From Diphasiastrum complanatum (lineage: Eukaryota; Streptophyta; Lycopodiopsida; Lycopodiales; Lycopodiaceae): 64,000 nt of DNA. Positions 23,273 to 35,763 of the stretch are shown here, piece after piece (within the stretch, counting starts at the first letter, position 1; each line of letters starts with the position of its first letter). The stretch lies in the NCBI GenBank assembly GCA_029204225.1, contig CM055107.1:17024809-17088808 (forward strand). Direction: 5' to 3'. The position numbers were made by a program, and so were the translations under genes. The notes beneath the pieces were generated by a model. That model was not told where the DNA came from. It did no database searches and was given only the letters and a program-made list of their open reading frames with translations.

Positions 23273-23649
23273 ATTCAACACCATGTAAAGTTGTTTTGCG
23301 CCTTAGTCTTGATTTATTTTATTGAAACTTGACATTGACAAACATATTTTTTGATACTATAAATAATAGAGGTAGATTCTTTAGTTTTTATTTCATATGC
23401 ACATTGACCTTGTACACGTTGGGCCTTGAATACCACTCAAACCATAGACCTCATGAGAGACATACATTGTTCTTATCTACAAGGTAAATCATTGTGGAAA
23501 CACAATGATATAGATATTGACATATTTATGGAGTACAACTCCATCTTTACATCATATCTACTCTATAGCTTCACATCATATCTATGAATGAATGTAACTT
23601 GTAATTGATTCCAATTTGGACTTTTTGCATATTAAAATTCTTTGTGGCA

Positions 23650-24430
23650 TGAGATCAATCAAACTATTGACTATGTCGCTAGTGAAACCCATTTTTCGAA
23701 AATTTTAAATATTTTCCAAAGAACGCAGATATTTAAGATGCTTTGAAAAAATATATTGTAATACTCAAAAAAAACATCTTATTCTATTGACAATTTTAAT
23801 CATGCTAGAAAAATTAAGTAATAAACTTTTATTAACATCTTCAAATTAGTATATATTTCATAACAATGTTAATTAAATAAAATCATTAATTACATAACTA
23901 TCAAAATAAGAAAAAATATTATTTGTACTTATTTAAGAAAAAATTTAACAGAATATTTTTTAATTTTAAAATATTTCTGAATAAAGGTGCTTGTATTAAA
24001 AAAAATTATATTTTTATAATTAAAGCAAAACTTTTAACCGCTATTTTTTTTAATCTTAATAATTTCAAAAAATAATAAATTGTAGAACTTTTTAGAGATA
24101 TTTGGAATATAAACAAACATTCAAATATTTAAACATAATGAAACAAGTAATATTTGCAAAATAGATTATTTTAAACAAATCAAAATTAAATGAATTGCAA
24201 TAAAATATATAATTTATTTTTGAAAAAAATCAGATGTTACCATTGTCTCATTTTATTGTTTTGATATATAAAAAAAAATTGAACTATTGAAAATCTAATC
24301 AATTCAAATAATATTAATTATCTTTTTAATAATATGAAATGAATGACTTCATACATTTATAGAAACTAAAACATGACTTTATTTTTGCACTATTAAAAAT
24401 CAAAAAATAAGATTGCCATTAATATCTTTT
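23650..24430. other. very AT-rich segment
   Basis: Long runs of A and T with almost no G or C and no coding frames. It separates the lipase flank from the nested retroelements. Such DNA may be a matrix-attachment-like region or simply decayed sequence; nothing decides this. Confidence 0.5.
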
Positions 24431-24893
24431 TCTTTTTTTGGAGGAACTTCGATAGAAACATTAGCTACCTCCTCCACCATCTCCTGATCGATCTCTTCTG
24501 ATCTCCAGCCCTAGGCATTTTGTTGCTTCTCCAAGATCTGTGATTTCATAGCTTTCAGAAATCTGACTCTTCGTGTCTTTGATCAGCATCAAGGAATTTC
24601 CTATCATCAGCAAATCATCCACGAAAATGGTCAGTATCACAAAATCCTTTTCTACTCTTTTGATGTAGACATTGTAGTCTGGTTGAGTAGGATTAAAGTC
24701 TAGAGACTTCAGAAGACCATCAAGCTTTTTGTACCAGGCTCGTGATGCATGTTTTAGACCGTAGATGCATCTCTACAATGGACAGACATATTGTTTGTTG
24801 TTAGGGTCTTCATAGCCTTCAAGTTGCTTCATGAAGATTTCCTCCTCTAGATCTTCGTGGAGAAAGGCTATTTTCACGTCAATCTGTACTGTG
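24431..24893 (-). pseudogene. Ty1/copia reverse transcriptase fragment
   Basis: Minus-strand reading gives a copia reverse transcriptase segment: AFLHEDLEEEIFMKQ, CIYGLKHASRAWYKK, then ILTIFVDDLLMIGNS (the catalytic xVDD block, here FVDD). One in-frame stop lies before the RCIYGLK block. It is oriented against the gag that follows at 24941, so it is a separate fragment. Confidence 0.85.
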
Positions 24894-24940
24894 ATTGTAC
24901 TGTGTGGCGTATGCAAGGAGTAGCCTTATGCTTGGCGAAT

Positions 24941-26466
24941 ATGTGTCGAAATAGTGAGAGACTAACTACCTTCAATTACTCTATTTGGAAGGTAAGGATG
25001 GAGTCAATTCTAATACTCCAAGATGTGATGGACATTGTCCTTGGACTTGAGGAGGAGCCTCAAGTGCTTCAAGAAGTCCAAAGGCACACGAAAAGAGCTA
25101 GGATGGCTCTACATTATATCAAGATGAATGTCTCTAATGAGGTTTTGAGAAAAAATTGGTGCTTGTACCTCATCCAAAGAAGCTTGGGACACACTCAAAA
25201 CTATCTATGAGGCCAAGAATACCTCTAGGATCCTCACTCTAAGGAAACAAATCTTCCAAAGTTGCCAAAGGAGTGATGAGAGTGCTTCCAATTATTTATT
25301 GAGAGTCAAAGACATCAATTGAGAGCTTGTAGGAGACACCATCAACCAAAGTGGGCTAGTCCAAGTCATTCTCAATGGCTTGAGAGATGAATACGACAGT
25401 CATGTCCAATACTATGATATCAAAGAAGAGCTACCAAGTTTGGAGGCCTTGCAAGGTGTTTTTATTGCTGAAGAGTCAAGACAAGAGAACAAGCTTACGA
25501 GGAAGGAAAAATTATCCCTCAATCATAATGGAGATGGCAAAGCTCTATTTGTCAAGACAAGCACAAAGGGAGGAGCAAGAATCAACATCAACAATTCTCT
25601 ATCAAGGACAAAGCAAAAGACAAGGACAAAGATGGAGAGGAGGAGAATTTCTCTCAAGTTTCTATCTCCAAGATGAAGAAGAAGAAGATCAAGTGCTTTT
25701 TTTTGTGGCAAAAAAGGCCCTTATGCCACTAATTGTTTCAAGAAGAAGAACAAATTCAAGCGAGCCAATATCTCTAATAAGGAAAAAGATGATGAAATTG
25801 CAAGTGACGGAGAAGGCTCTCTTATGGTACCAAGCTTCTCCACTTCTCCCTTCAAGAAGGATGGCACATGGTATATTGATAGTGGAGCATCATCTCATAT
25901 GTGTAGCTCCAAAAACTCTTTTTGTTCTCTTATACCTTATAAACGAGTCAAGAAGTCTATATACACTGCAAATGATTATGAGTGCAAAATTGAAGGAGTA
26001 GGGACTATTCCCTTTAAGCTTGCATCTTCAAAAGTTCTATCTCTCAATAAGGTTCTCTTTGTTCCAAAGCTCACAAAGAACCTCATAAGTGTTGGCCAAT
26101 TGCTTGATAATGGCCTTGATGTCAAACTCCATATTGATACTTGTGTGATCAAGAAAGAGGATGAGATCCTTGCACATGGATCTAGATCTGGAGGCATCTA
26201 CAAATTGGATCAAGAGAAAGTATAAACTCTTGTGATATTGCATATGTGACCAAGCTTTCCAAGGAAGATTTATGGCATAGAAGAGCGGGCCATTCCAATT
26301 ACAAATCCATGCATTCTATGGTCAAAGAAGTCAAAGGTACTGGCTTGCCAAAGACTCTATCCAAGGAGATCAAGCCATGTGAAGCTTGTGCTATTGCCAA
26401 GTCACATAAGAAGCCATATCCAAGATCTTTTATCAAGACTTCACATCCTTTGGAGTTGTTGCACTC
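24941..26466 (+). pseudogene. outer copia element, piece 1: gag, protease, integrase zinc region
   Basis: Gag starts around 24955 (NYSIWKVRMESIL) and runs to about 25680. The zinc knuckle near 25695 is degenerate: its first Cys and its His are replaced (FFCGKKGPYATNC). Protease is at 25870 (WYIDSGASSHM), and the GAG-pre-integrase block at 26265-26466 (LWHRRAGHSNYKSM, CEACAIAKSH). Stops occur at 25208, 25319, 25674 and 26223. The sequence is cut at 26466 by a nested copia and continues at 33639. Its gag is close to that of the 41.3-43.5 kb element. Confidence 0.9.
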
Positions 26467-27638
26467 TGTTGGATTTATCTCCTCTACTCTACTAAACTCC
26501 ATTTTAATCTACCTCCATTCTTGCTGCATTTTACTCACGTTGTCGCACAGTTTGCATATTTACAAGTAAAAATAAGACAGACGAATAAAATGTGACTGTC
26601 TGCATAAATACAAGTAAATTCTCACAGGCAAAGAAAAACGTGACACTGTGTTTTTACACGCATTTTGTGACAGGCGAAAAACACGACATTGTCTTACAAA
26701 ATGCCAAAGGTGCCCTAGGAAAAGGAATGCACCCTTTTTAATCGAATCCTAAGGCATTTTGTCAGAGTGACACATTTTTCGCATCTTCACCAACGTTCAT
26801 GTCAGCAAAGGCTAACGTCACGGCCCTTTTCACGCTCACCCCACGTAACTGTGCTAACAGACTTGACAATGATAGTACCCAGCCATGATCTCCTACAGAC
26901 AACACATCCACTTTGTACTGTAACATTGTCTATATATATTGAATAACACTTGTGTATTCAGTGATGAATGATGAAGTGTGTGTAAAATATAGCATCAGAC
27001 GCTTATCAAAGATAGACAAAGTAGATGCCTTGCGCATTGATTCTTTATTGTCAAAAATAGGTTCATTCTTTTTAAAGATTGAATTAGCTTTGTAGAGCAT
27101 GCAATTTTGTCCGCTATTGTCTTGTGCTCTACCACATTATTGACATGTATATTTTACTTAACCTGATAACAACTCTTTTGTTCTACGTTCAGATTCGTGT
27201 CATAATGCTATGCTTATTTTCATTTTGTCTGACTTTCTTGTTGCTCAATCTGGTAATTTGTTCTTAGCGAGTTATTATTAGTCTAGTTGTTGATGACTAA
27301 TATTTAGTCTTGCCTTTTGCAAATCATTCGCGATGGATTATCAGTCGAGCTCAATCTAACTCCTCGTGAATCATTCGCGACTAATTATTCTTCTGGTGTT
27401 TTATTAATGTTTGTCTACATAATCAGAACGACCATGATTTCTATTACTAATGTTCTGTTTATTTTTTATAGGTGCAGTCATGCCTAGGGAAAGAGTAATA
27501 TAGCCCATTCTGCTGCGCACGAATACTTTCTGTTCGAGTTTGTTTCTTGTTCGAGTTTTGAATTCGTTTCTCTTCGTGTTCGTTTTCTTTTTGAGCTATT
27601 TTCGTTTCTCACACATGACACACCCTCTTTCTCCAACA
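26467..27638 (+). mobile_element. 5' LTR of the nested copia element
   Basis: It starts TGTTGGATTTATCTCC and ends TTTCTCCAACA before the primer site, 1172 bp. It matches 32443-33638 along its length. A TATA-like run (CTATATATATTG) at 26930 fits the U3/R promoter. The bases before it (CACTC) share ACTC with those after the 3' LTR, a degenerate target duplication. Confidence 0.92.
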
Positions 27639-27650
27639 TGGTATCAGAGC
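27639..27650 (+). other. tRNA-Met primer-binding site
   Basis: TGGTATCAGAGC, an exact match to the common plant copia primer site, directly after the LTR. Confidence 0.9.
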
Positions 27651-27819
27651 TATTTTTGTAGCCTGATAAGCTTCCACATCACAAGACTCTACTAGTTGAT
27701 AGAGTAACTGTCTTCTTGTTCTGTAACTTAGTGTCATATTTTCATACTTAAGTCACTGATAGTTTTTCCTATCACTTAGACGAATTCTTCCACGTGGATT
27801 CCCAAGGGAAAGCCAGTCC

Positions 27820-30800
27820 CATCATGGACAAGCATAATGGAGCCAATTACCATCTATGAAAATTTAAGATGAAAACTGTACTAATGGCTTAAGAATTGTA
27901 TTATGTTGTTACAGGTGCAGAAGAGAAACTCGAAGCAGACGACGCAACAATTGCCAGATGAAAGCTAAAGGATGGAAAGGCTTTCGTGCTGATCATCCTC
28001 AATATTACGGATATCTAGATCGGCCACGTATCCGAGGCTTAGACATCAAAAGAAGTCTGGGACATCTTGAACACACTATACGAAGTGTGAGATATAGCTT
28101 CCAAGCTACATCTCAGGAAGAAATTTTACTCCCTCAAGATGGCGAATGGTGATTCCCTACAAAATCACATCAATCAATTCAAGAACCTGCTAAGGCAAAT
28201 GGCCGTTGTCGGATCTATCATAGATGATCAAGACGCAGTGATGCAACTGCTTACAAGCTTGCCAAGCTCATATGACAGTTGGGTGATGATCATCACGACA
28301 CATCCAAAACTGACTCTTTCGAGAGTCATTACCATGTTGTTGTAGGAAGACATGCGGAGGAACAAAACCTCAGTTAATTCTCACACCTTGTATACCAACA
28401 AGAGCATGATTAAGCAGAAGAAGAAGAAAGGCCCAAAGCAATCAAAGCCAAACTAGAAACTAGCACAACACAAAGAACAGTCGAATCCGCAGACAAAGAA
28501 GAAGCTGTTTTATAGATACTGCAAGCGAAACAACCACGAAATTCAAGACTGTCGGATACTGCAAGCGAAGAACAACAGCAAGGGGCAGTCGAATCAAGTG
28601 GCAAATGCAGCTGCAAAAGCTCTACAGCCTATTCAAGAAGCGGATCTTGATGCCTTCATGACCAGCCATCAAAGAACATCTAGCGACAATTCTTGGTTCT
28701 TGGATTCCAGAGCCACTCAGCACATGACCAATCTCATTGGTTGTTTCGAGTCCTATACACCTTACAGTACCCAAAAATATGTTCACCTTGGCGACAATAG
28801 CACACAGGCTATTAAAGGTGAAGGTATTGTAAGATTAAGCTTTGCAAATGATCAGTCTACGCTACTTTCTAAAGTCATGTATGTACTAAATTTGTCTACG
28901 AATCTGCTCTCTGTAAGCAGAATGACAGATCCAGGACATAGAGTAGAATTTGAATGTGATCAGTGCAAAGTAGTTGATAGGACAAGCAAGATCCTAGCAC
29001 TCAGAAAGAGGCATGGATACTTGTATAAATTAAGTCATTGCTTTTTTGCCTCTAGTCAGGTGCTCAGTTGTTCTATTCATGCAAATAAAATTTTACTTTG
29101 GCATTATAGACTTGGTCACTTGAATCATGCTGCTGTACAACAAATGTCTAGACAATCTATTGTTCTTGATCTTGACTATCCCCATGATAAAGTCCTGTCT
29201 AGACAATCTATTGTCCTTGATCTTGACTATCCTCATGATAAAGTCACTTGAATCATGCTACTGTACAACAAATGTCTAGACAATCTATTGTTCTTCATCT
29301 TGACTATTTGCATGATAAAGTTCTGTCTGCCAAGACTGTCTAGTTGGTAAACAGACTAGGAAACCATTTACATCAAGCCATCAACATATTGCTAGAGGAT
29401 TGCTAGACATTGTACATTCAGACATTTGTGGCTTGATGAAAAATCCTTCGCTGAAGGATGCAAAGTATTTATAACTTTTATTGATGAATTTTCTAGAAGG
29501 ACTATGGTGTACTTTATAAATTACAATACCCAAAAATATGTTCACCTTGGCGACAATAGCACACAAGCTATTAAAGGTGAAGGTATTGTAAGATTAAACT
29601 TTACAAATGATCAATCTAAGCTACTTTCTAAAGTCCTGTATGTACCAAATTTATCTACAAATCTGCTCTCTGTAAGCAAAATCACAGATCTAGGACATAG
29701 AGTAAAATTTGAATGTGATCAGTGCAAAGTAGTTGATAGGACAGGCAAGATCCTAGCACTCGGAAAGAGACATGGATACTTGAATAAATTAAGTCATTGC
29801 TTTTCTGTCTCTAGTCAGGTGCTCAGTACTTTTATTCATGCAAATAAAAGTTTACTTTGGCATTATAGACTTGGTCACTTGAATCATGTTGTTGTACAAT
29901 AAATGTCAAGACAATCTATTGTTCTTGATCTCGATTATCCTCATGATAAAGTCGAGTTACTTGTCTGTCAAGACTGTCTAGTTGCTATACAGACTAGGAA
30001 ACCATTTAAATCAAGCCATCAGCATATTGCTAGAGGATTGCTAGACATTGTACATTCAGACATTTGTGGCCCAATGAAAAATCCTTCGCTGAAAGATGCA
30101 AAGTATTTTATAACTTTTATTGATGAATTTTCCAGAAGGACTATGGTGTATTTTGTAAAGAAGAAATCAGAAGCCTTCAATTGCTTCAGAATCTTCAAGA
30201 AGTGTGTAGAAAAAGAGACTGGAAGGACAATCAAGGCTCTAAAGTCAGACAATGGTGGAGAATATATCTCTGTTGAGTTTAAGGAGTACTGCCAAAGCCA
30301 AGGCATTGAGCAGCAATTTATCACTCCTTACAGTCCTTAGTCTGATGGCTTAGCCGAGAGGAAGAACCGTACCCTGGTTAAATCAACCAAATGTATGCTA
30401 GCGCATGCATCCCTGCCCAAGAGATTATGGGTCGAAGCTGTCTCCACTATAGCTTACGTCCAGAACAGATGTTCGACCAAGGCCCTCTCAGGCAAGACAC
30501 CCCACGAGGTGTGAATAGGCTCTAAGCCTTCTGTGAAGAACCTAAGAGTGTTTGGGTGTATTGCCTACGCGTAGATCCTAAAAGACATGAGGAAGAAATT
30601 GGACTTCCAGGGTCTCAAGGCCATCTGGATTGAATATACTTCATTTGATAATACATACAAGCTGTATGATCCTGACCCCAACAAATCTTGTATAATCGAG
30701 ATACAGTCTTTATCGAGAATCAGTTCGTCGACATCAAAGGCAAGGATATTGCTCCAGGAGAACCTTCATCACCTGTCATTGATACGACAGTCTGAGCTTC

Positions 30801-32400
30801 TGTCTCAAGCGTGTCCATTGTTGACCCACTTCGTGACAAAAAATCAGATGAAGACATTGCTTCTACCCAGCAACAAGTCCCAGGAGTGGTTCATCAATCG
30901 AATCCTCCGACCAAAAGATCAAGCCGATTGCGCACACAGCCTACAAGGTATACTCATCAGTCTGCATATCTCTTGATATAGAAACCGACGACAGTCGAAG
31001 CGGCACTCAGCTAACCAGACTCTGATCTCTGGAGAGAAGCTATGGACAAAGAGTATTCCTCTCTGATCAAGAACCAGACATGGTCACTAGTCGAAGCTCC
31101 TATTGGCTGCAACATCATTGGTTGCAAATGGATCTTCAAGATCAAATACAATGCTAATGGAGCAATTGATCGAAGGAAGGCAAGACTGGTAGCACGAGGA
31201 TTCACTCAGATCTCGAACGTCGACTACAGCGAGACTTTCAATCCAGTAGTCAAACATTCGTCGATCCGAATACTCTGTTCTTATGCTGCAGCTGCCGACC
31301 TTGAGGTACGTCAACTTGATGTGCAAACAGCCTATCTGAATGGAGTTATACAAGAAGACATCTACATGATCCAGTCCAAAGGATACGTTTTGGAAGGTAT
31401 GAAGAATCGTGTCTGTAAACTCCACAAACCACTTTAAGGCTTGAAATAGTTTGCCAGAGCTTGGTTTCATAGGATCATCATCCACGTTGCTCTTCAGCAA
31501 CAATACCAATTTGGTCAAGGATTCTAGAGTTCGACATGACTGATATGGGCAAAGCTCACTTCTGTTTGGGCATTCAAATCCACAGAGACAGAGCGAAACG
31601 ACTGATTTACATCACTCAACAAACGTATCTCACAATGTTCTTAACAGATACAATCTAATGAATTGTAAATTAGCTCACTCACCGATGGATCCAAGCATGC
31701 ATTTTCCAGACCAAGCAGGAAGAGGAGCAGATGAGAGAGTATCCTTATCGATCGATACTTGGATCTCTCATGTATGTAATGGTCTGTACAAGACCAGATA
31801 TCTCTTTTGCAGTAAGCTCACTCAGCCAATATATGGTTAATCCTGGCATTACCCATTGCAAGGCTCTCATAAGAGTAATGAGGTATATTTGAGCTACCAT
31901 AGACCAGTGCATCTGCTATGGAGATGTCAACAACGACAATCTTCATCAGCTCAGTGGATATTCTAATGCAAGCTGGGGAGGAGATGTAGACAATCATAAG
32001 TCCACATCTGGATTTACATTCTTCTTCAATGGTGGTCCTATCTCATGGAACAATTGTAAGCAAACCTCTATTGCGCTTTCTTCTACAAAAGCAAAATACA
32101 TTGCTACTTCTCAATCTATTAAGGAAGTGTTTTGGTTGAGAAATTAACTGTCAGACGTTTATCTGCATCAGTACAGGCTTACAATTTTATTCTGTGACAA
32201 TCAGAGTGCTATTGCCTTATCGGCCAACCCTAGATTTCACTCTAGTAGTAAGCACATTGAAATCAGATATCACTACATCAGGGGCAAGGTTCTCAGCAAG
32301 GAGGTAAGCTTAACGAACTACAAAATGCGGGACATGGTTGCAGATATATTCACGAAAGCATTAAGTGTTAATGCACACAACAAATTTTGTGCATTGCTTA
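27820..32400 (+). pseudogene. nested copia gag-pol, decayed and internally duplicated
   Basis: Gag is at 27820-28600 with many stops, then a CCHC remnant near 28515. Protease (WFLDSRATQHM, with Arg in place of Gly) is at 28690. The GAG-pre-integrase and integrase region is duplicated (28763-30155). The integrase core is at 30040-30340 with IKALKSDNGGEY, reverse transcriptase at 31042-31440 (stop at 31435), a YVDD region with a deletion near 31480, and RNase H at 31650-32390. Stops and frameshifts occur throughout, so it cannot move by itself. Confidence 0.92.
28763..30155 (+). repeat. imperfect tandem duplication inside copia pol
   Basis: The block from ACAGTACCCAAAAATATG at 28763 to about 29521 is repeated from 29522 to about 30155. 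Copy 1 holds an extra ~125 bp made of short copies of the GTCTAGACAATCTATTGTTC segment (29146, 29193, 29274). The second copy joins at GTGTACTTTATAAATTACAA, in the middle of the integrase. The copies differ by scattered substitutions, so the event is not the newest. Confidence 0.88.
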
Positions 32401-32433
32401 GTCTAAAGATCAAGGCATTCACGGATCCAGATT

Positions 32434-32442
32434 AAGGGGGGG
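32434..32442 (+). other. polypurine tract
   Basis: AAGGGGGGG directly before the TGTTGG start of the 3' LTR. Confidence 0.85.
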
Positions 32443-33638
32443 TGTTGGATTTTTCTCCTCTACTCTCCTAAATCCCATTTTAATCTGCCTCCATTCTTGT
32501 TGCATGTTACTCACGTTGTTGCACAGTCTGCATATTTACAAGTAAAATAAGACAGACAAATAAAATGCGACTGTCTGCATATATACAAGTAAATTCTCAT
32601 AGGCGAAGAAAAGGCAAAAAATGCGACACTGTGTTTTTACACGCATTTAATGACAGGCAAAAAATGAGACACCGCCTTACAAAATGCCAAAGGTGCCCTA
32701 GGATAAATGAAGGCACCCTGTAAATCAAATCCTAAGGCATTTCGTCAAAGTGATGCATTTTTTGCATCTTCACCAACGTTCATTTCAGCAAAGGCTGACG
32801 TCACGACCCTTTTCACGCTCACCCACGCAACTGTGCTAACAGACTTGACAACAATAGTAGCCACCCACAATCTCCTACAGATAACACATCCACTTTGTAC
32901 TTTTTTCATCTACACACCTGTAACATTGTGTACATATATTGAATATCACTTGCATATTCAGTGATGAATGATGAAATGTGTGTAAAATATAACATCAGAC
33001 ACTTATCAGAGATAGACAAAGTAGATGCCTTGCGCATTGATTCTTTATTGCCAGTGATAGGTTCATTCCTTTTATAGATTGAATTAGCTTTGTAGAGCAC
33101 GCGGTTTCGTCCGCTATTGTCTTGTGCTCTACCGCATTATTGACATGTATATTTTACTATACTTAATCTGATAACAGCTCTTTTGTTTTGCGTTCAGATT
33201 CGTGTCATATTGCTATGCTTATTTTGATTCTGTTTGACTTTCTTGTTGCTCAATCTGGTAATCTGTTCTTAGTTATTATTAGTCTAGTTGTTGACGACTA
33301 ATATTTAGTCTTGCCTTTCACGAATCATTTGCGACTGATTATCAGTTGAGCTCAATCTAGCTCCTCGCGAATCATTCGCGACTAATTATTCTTCTGGTGT
33401 TTTATTAATGTTTGGCTACGTAATCAGAACGACGCGATTTCTATCACTAACATTATGTTCGTTTCTGATAGGCGTAGTCATGCTTAGGGAAAGAGTAGTA
33501 TAGCTCATTCCGTTGCACACAAACACAATCTGTTTGAGTTCGTTTCTTGTACAAGTTTCGAGTTCGTTTTTCTTCGTGTTTATTTTCTTTTTGAGCTATT
33601 TTCATTTCTCACACACGACACACCCTCTTTCTCCCACA
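32443..33638 (+). mobile_element. 3' LTR of the nested copia element
   Basis: 1196 bp, starting TGTTGGATTTTTCTCC and ending CTTTCTCCCACA. It is similar to the 5' LTR but with many substitutions and short indels, so the insertion is not recent. The outer copia frame resumes at the next bases (ACTCGGATG). Confidence 0.92.
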
Positions 33639-34070
33639 ACTCGGATGTGCATTTCTCATCAAGAAAAAGCAAGGGAGGAGTCACTTGTTTTGTCACCTTT
33701 ATTTATGACTACACAAGATGTACATGGTTGTATCTTCTACCTTCAAAATCTATGGTGTTTGATTATTTCCTCAAACCAAAGCTTATGTTGAGAAGCAATT
33801 CTCTTTGAAGATCAAAGCCTTGAGATGTGATGGTGGTGGAGAGTACACCTCCAGCAAGTTTCATGATTTTTGTGAGCAAGAAGGAATCAAAAGAGAGTTC
33901 TCTTGTGCCTATTCTCCTTCTCAAAATGGGATGGCCAAGAGGAAGAATAGATCCTTATGTGAGTGGGCCAAAGCTTTGAGAATTGAAGCATCCTTGCCAA
34001 AGATTTTGGGAAAGGTCATCAATTGTGCCAATTATTTATGCAATAGACTCCCTCACCTTGTCTTGGAGAA
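33639..34070 (+). pseudogene. outer copia element, piece 2: integrase core
   Basis: This continues the integrase that stops at 26466. It shows KGGVTCFVTFIYDYTR, then IKALRCDGGGEYTSSKF with the second catalytic Asp region, and SPSQNGMAKRKNRSL, where the usual Glu of AERKNRT is replaced by Lys. The frame is interrupted between the blocks. It is cut near 34070 by a minus-strand LTR and resumes at 36699. Confidence 0.88.
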
Positions 34071-34909
34071 GACTCAGATGCGTCGTGGTCGACTAATTCT
34101 CTCAATGTGTGCACTACTGCTATAGTAGGTGAATACAAAACAGAGTTTGATTTCGAAACTAGAAGAGTAGACAATCAGACAAATCAATTAGAGACTCAGA
34201 TAGAAAATGTAGAGCATGCAACACTGACAAAATCTGAATGCAAAACCAGACAATAATTTATTTAGATTGAATATATAGAAATACAAGCTAGATGATGTTG
34301 GTGAGCGCAAATCAATAGCAAGCAAAACCGCGTGCTCACAAGGATAACTATGATCTGTAATAGCCGCTAAGCTTATATTGACAATCAGTCTGAGAAGGAA
34401 GAATCAATGCTTGAAAAGCATCAACCAAGTCTGTCTCTAATAAGTTGGCATCTCGGCGACTATGGGTGCTCAAGCGTATGTGGAATCAACTTATTTTGTC
34501 TGGTATCAACAACCTATGTATGTACAAGAAGATGGCATGGAGCCGTTTGCACCGTCTGGAATAGATCGTGGTTGTTGTTGTCCAAGTAGTTGCATAGAGT
34601 ATAGGAAGTGGGTGTGAGAAGGCTTCGACTATTCAGAACAAGCATGTTGCTGTCGATAGTCAATGGAGTCAAGATGGCCTTCGATGATAGTCGGTTGAGT
34701 TGATAAGTCGGACTCCCTGATAAGTCAGCCAAGTCAGTTTTCTTCAATAAGTCAGATAAGTCTGACAAGTCGGGTGACTTCAACAAGTCGGACTGCCAGT
34801 CTCTTTCTTGTCTTCCATAATGGAGTATTTATGTAGATGCTGAGACAATGCGTAAAATTTTAGCAATATGAATGGAACTAGATTAGCATGGGATTAAATA
34901 AATACAACA
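34070..34909 (-). mobile_element. 3' LTR of the minus-strand deleted copia
   Basis: It matches 35783-36698 in order (GATGCGTCG, GTCGACTAATTC, CAGACAATAATTTATT). On the minus strand it begins TGTTGTATTTATT at 34909, next to a purine tract. The far end lacks the first ~20 bases of the other copy. It holds a degenerate AAGTCGG/AAGTCAG repeat at 34700-34790. Confidence 0.8.
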
Positions 34910-34918
34910 CCCCCCCTT
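34910..34918 (-). other. polypurine tract
   Basis: On the minus strand TAAGGGGGGG, directly before the LTR start. Confidence 0.75.
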
Positions 34919-35576
34919 AATCTGGATCCGTGAAAGCCTTGATCTTTAGACTAAGCAATGCACAAAATTTATTATGTGCATCAATGCCCAAAGCCTTGGT
35001 AAATACATCTGCGATCATGTTTTGCGTTTGACAGTATGCTAAACTTACCTCTCTGTGGAGAATCTTACTCCTTAGGAGTGTTATTGAATCTCAATGTGCT
35101 TACTCCTAGAGTTAAATCTAGGGTTGGCCGACAAGGCAATGGCACTTTGATTATCACAAAACATAATTGTAGGAGTGCACTAATTCAGATTATATCTGAC
35201 AGTAGATCTCTCAACCAAATTGTCTCTTTAATGGCTTGAGAAACATCAATAAATTATGCTTCTATAGATGAGAGAGCAATAGAGGTTTGCTTACAACAGT
35301 TCCAGGAGATAGGACGGTCGTTGAAGAAGAATGTAAATCCTGATTTGGATTTATGAGTATCTACATCTCCTCCCCAACTTGCAACAAAAAATCCACTGAG
35401 CCGATGAAGACTTCGAGTCTTGCCTCTGCACCTATGACAACATCATACAACTCCTTAGCCATTAGCATGGTTTTTATCTTGAATTTCCACAGATGGTAAT
35501 TGGCTCCATCAAGCTTGTCCACGATGGGATTGGCTTTCTCTTGGGAATCCATGTAGAAGCTTAATGTAAGTGACAA
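34919..35576 (-). pseudogene. copia RNase H end joined directly to gag start
   Basis: Reading the minus strand from 35576 gives the first ~50 codons of copia gag (LDGANYHLWKFKIKTMLMAK). At about 35385 it passes straight into the end of RNase H (SSPTWGG-type block, then the NPRF region at about 35120). Everything from most of gag to most of RNase H is gone. The element therefore keeps LTRs, primer site, gag start and 3' end only, as in a deletion derivative. It is from the same lineage as the nested copia at 26.5-33.6 kb. Confidence 0.8.
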
Positions 35577-35697
35577 TAATAACTATCATCAATTCAAGAA
35601 TGAAAATCTAATGGTATTTATAGATCAAGAAAACAATTGTTCTATCAGACGATAGAACTAGATTCTGTGGGAAGCTTACCAAGCTATAATGATAATA

Positions 35698-35709
35698 GCT
35701 CTAATACCA
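35698..35709 (-). other. tRNA-Met primer-binding site (degenerate)
   Basis: GCTCTAATACCA on the plus strand is the complement of the copia primer site with one change. A second similar sequence, GCTTTGATACCA, lies at 35750-35761, so it is unclear which one borders the true LTR. Confidence 0.6.
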
Positions 35710-35763
35710 TGTTGTTATCAGATAAAAGAATCAGAGAGTAGTAATTACTGCTTTGATACCATA

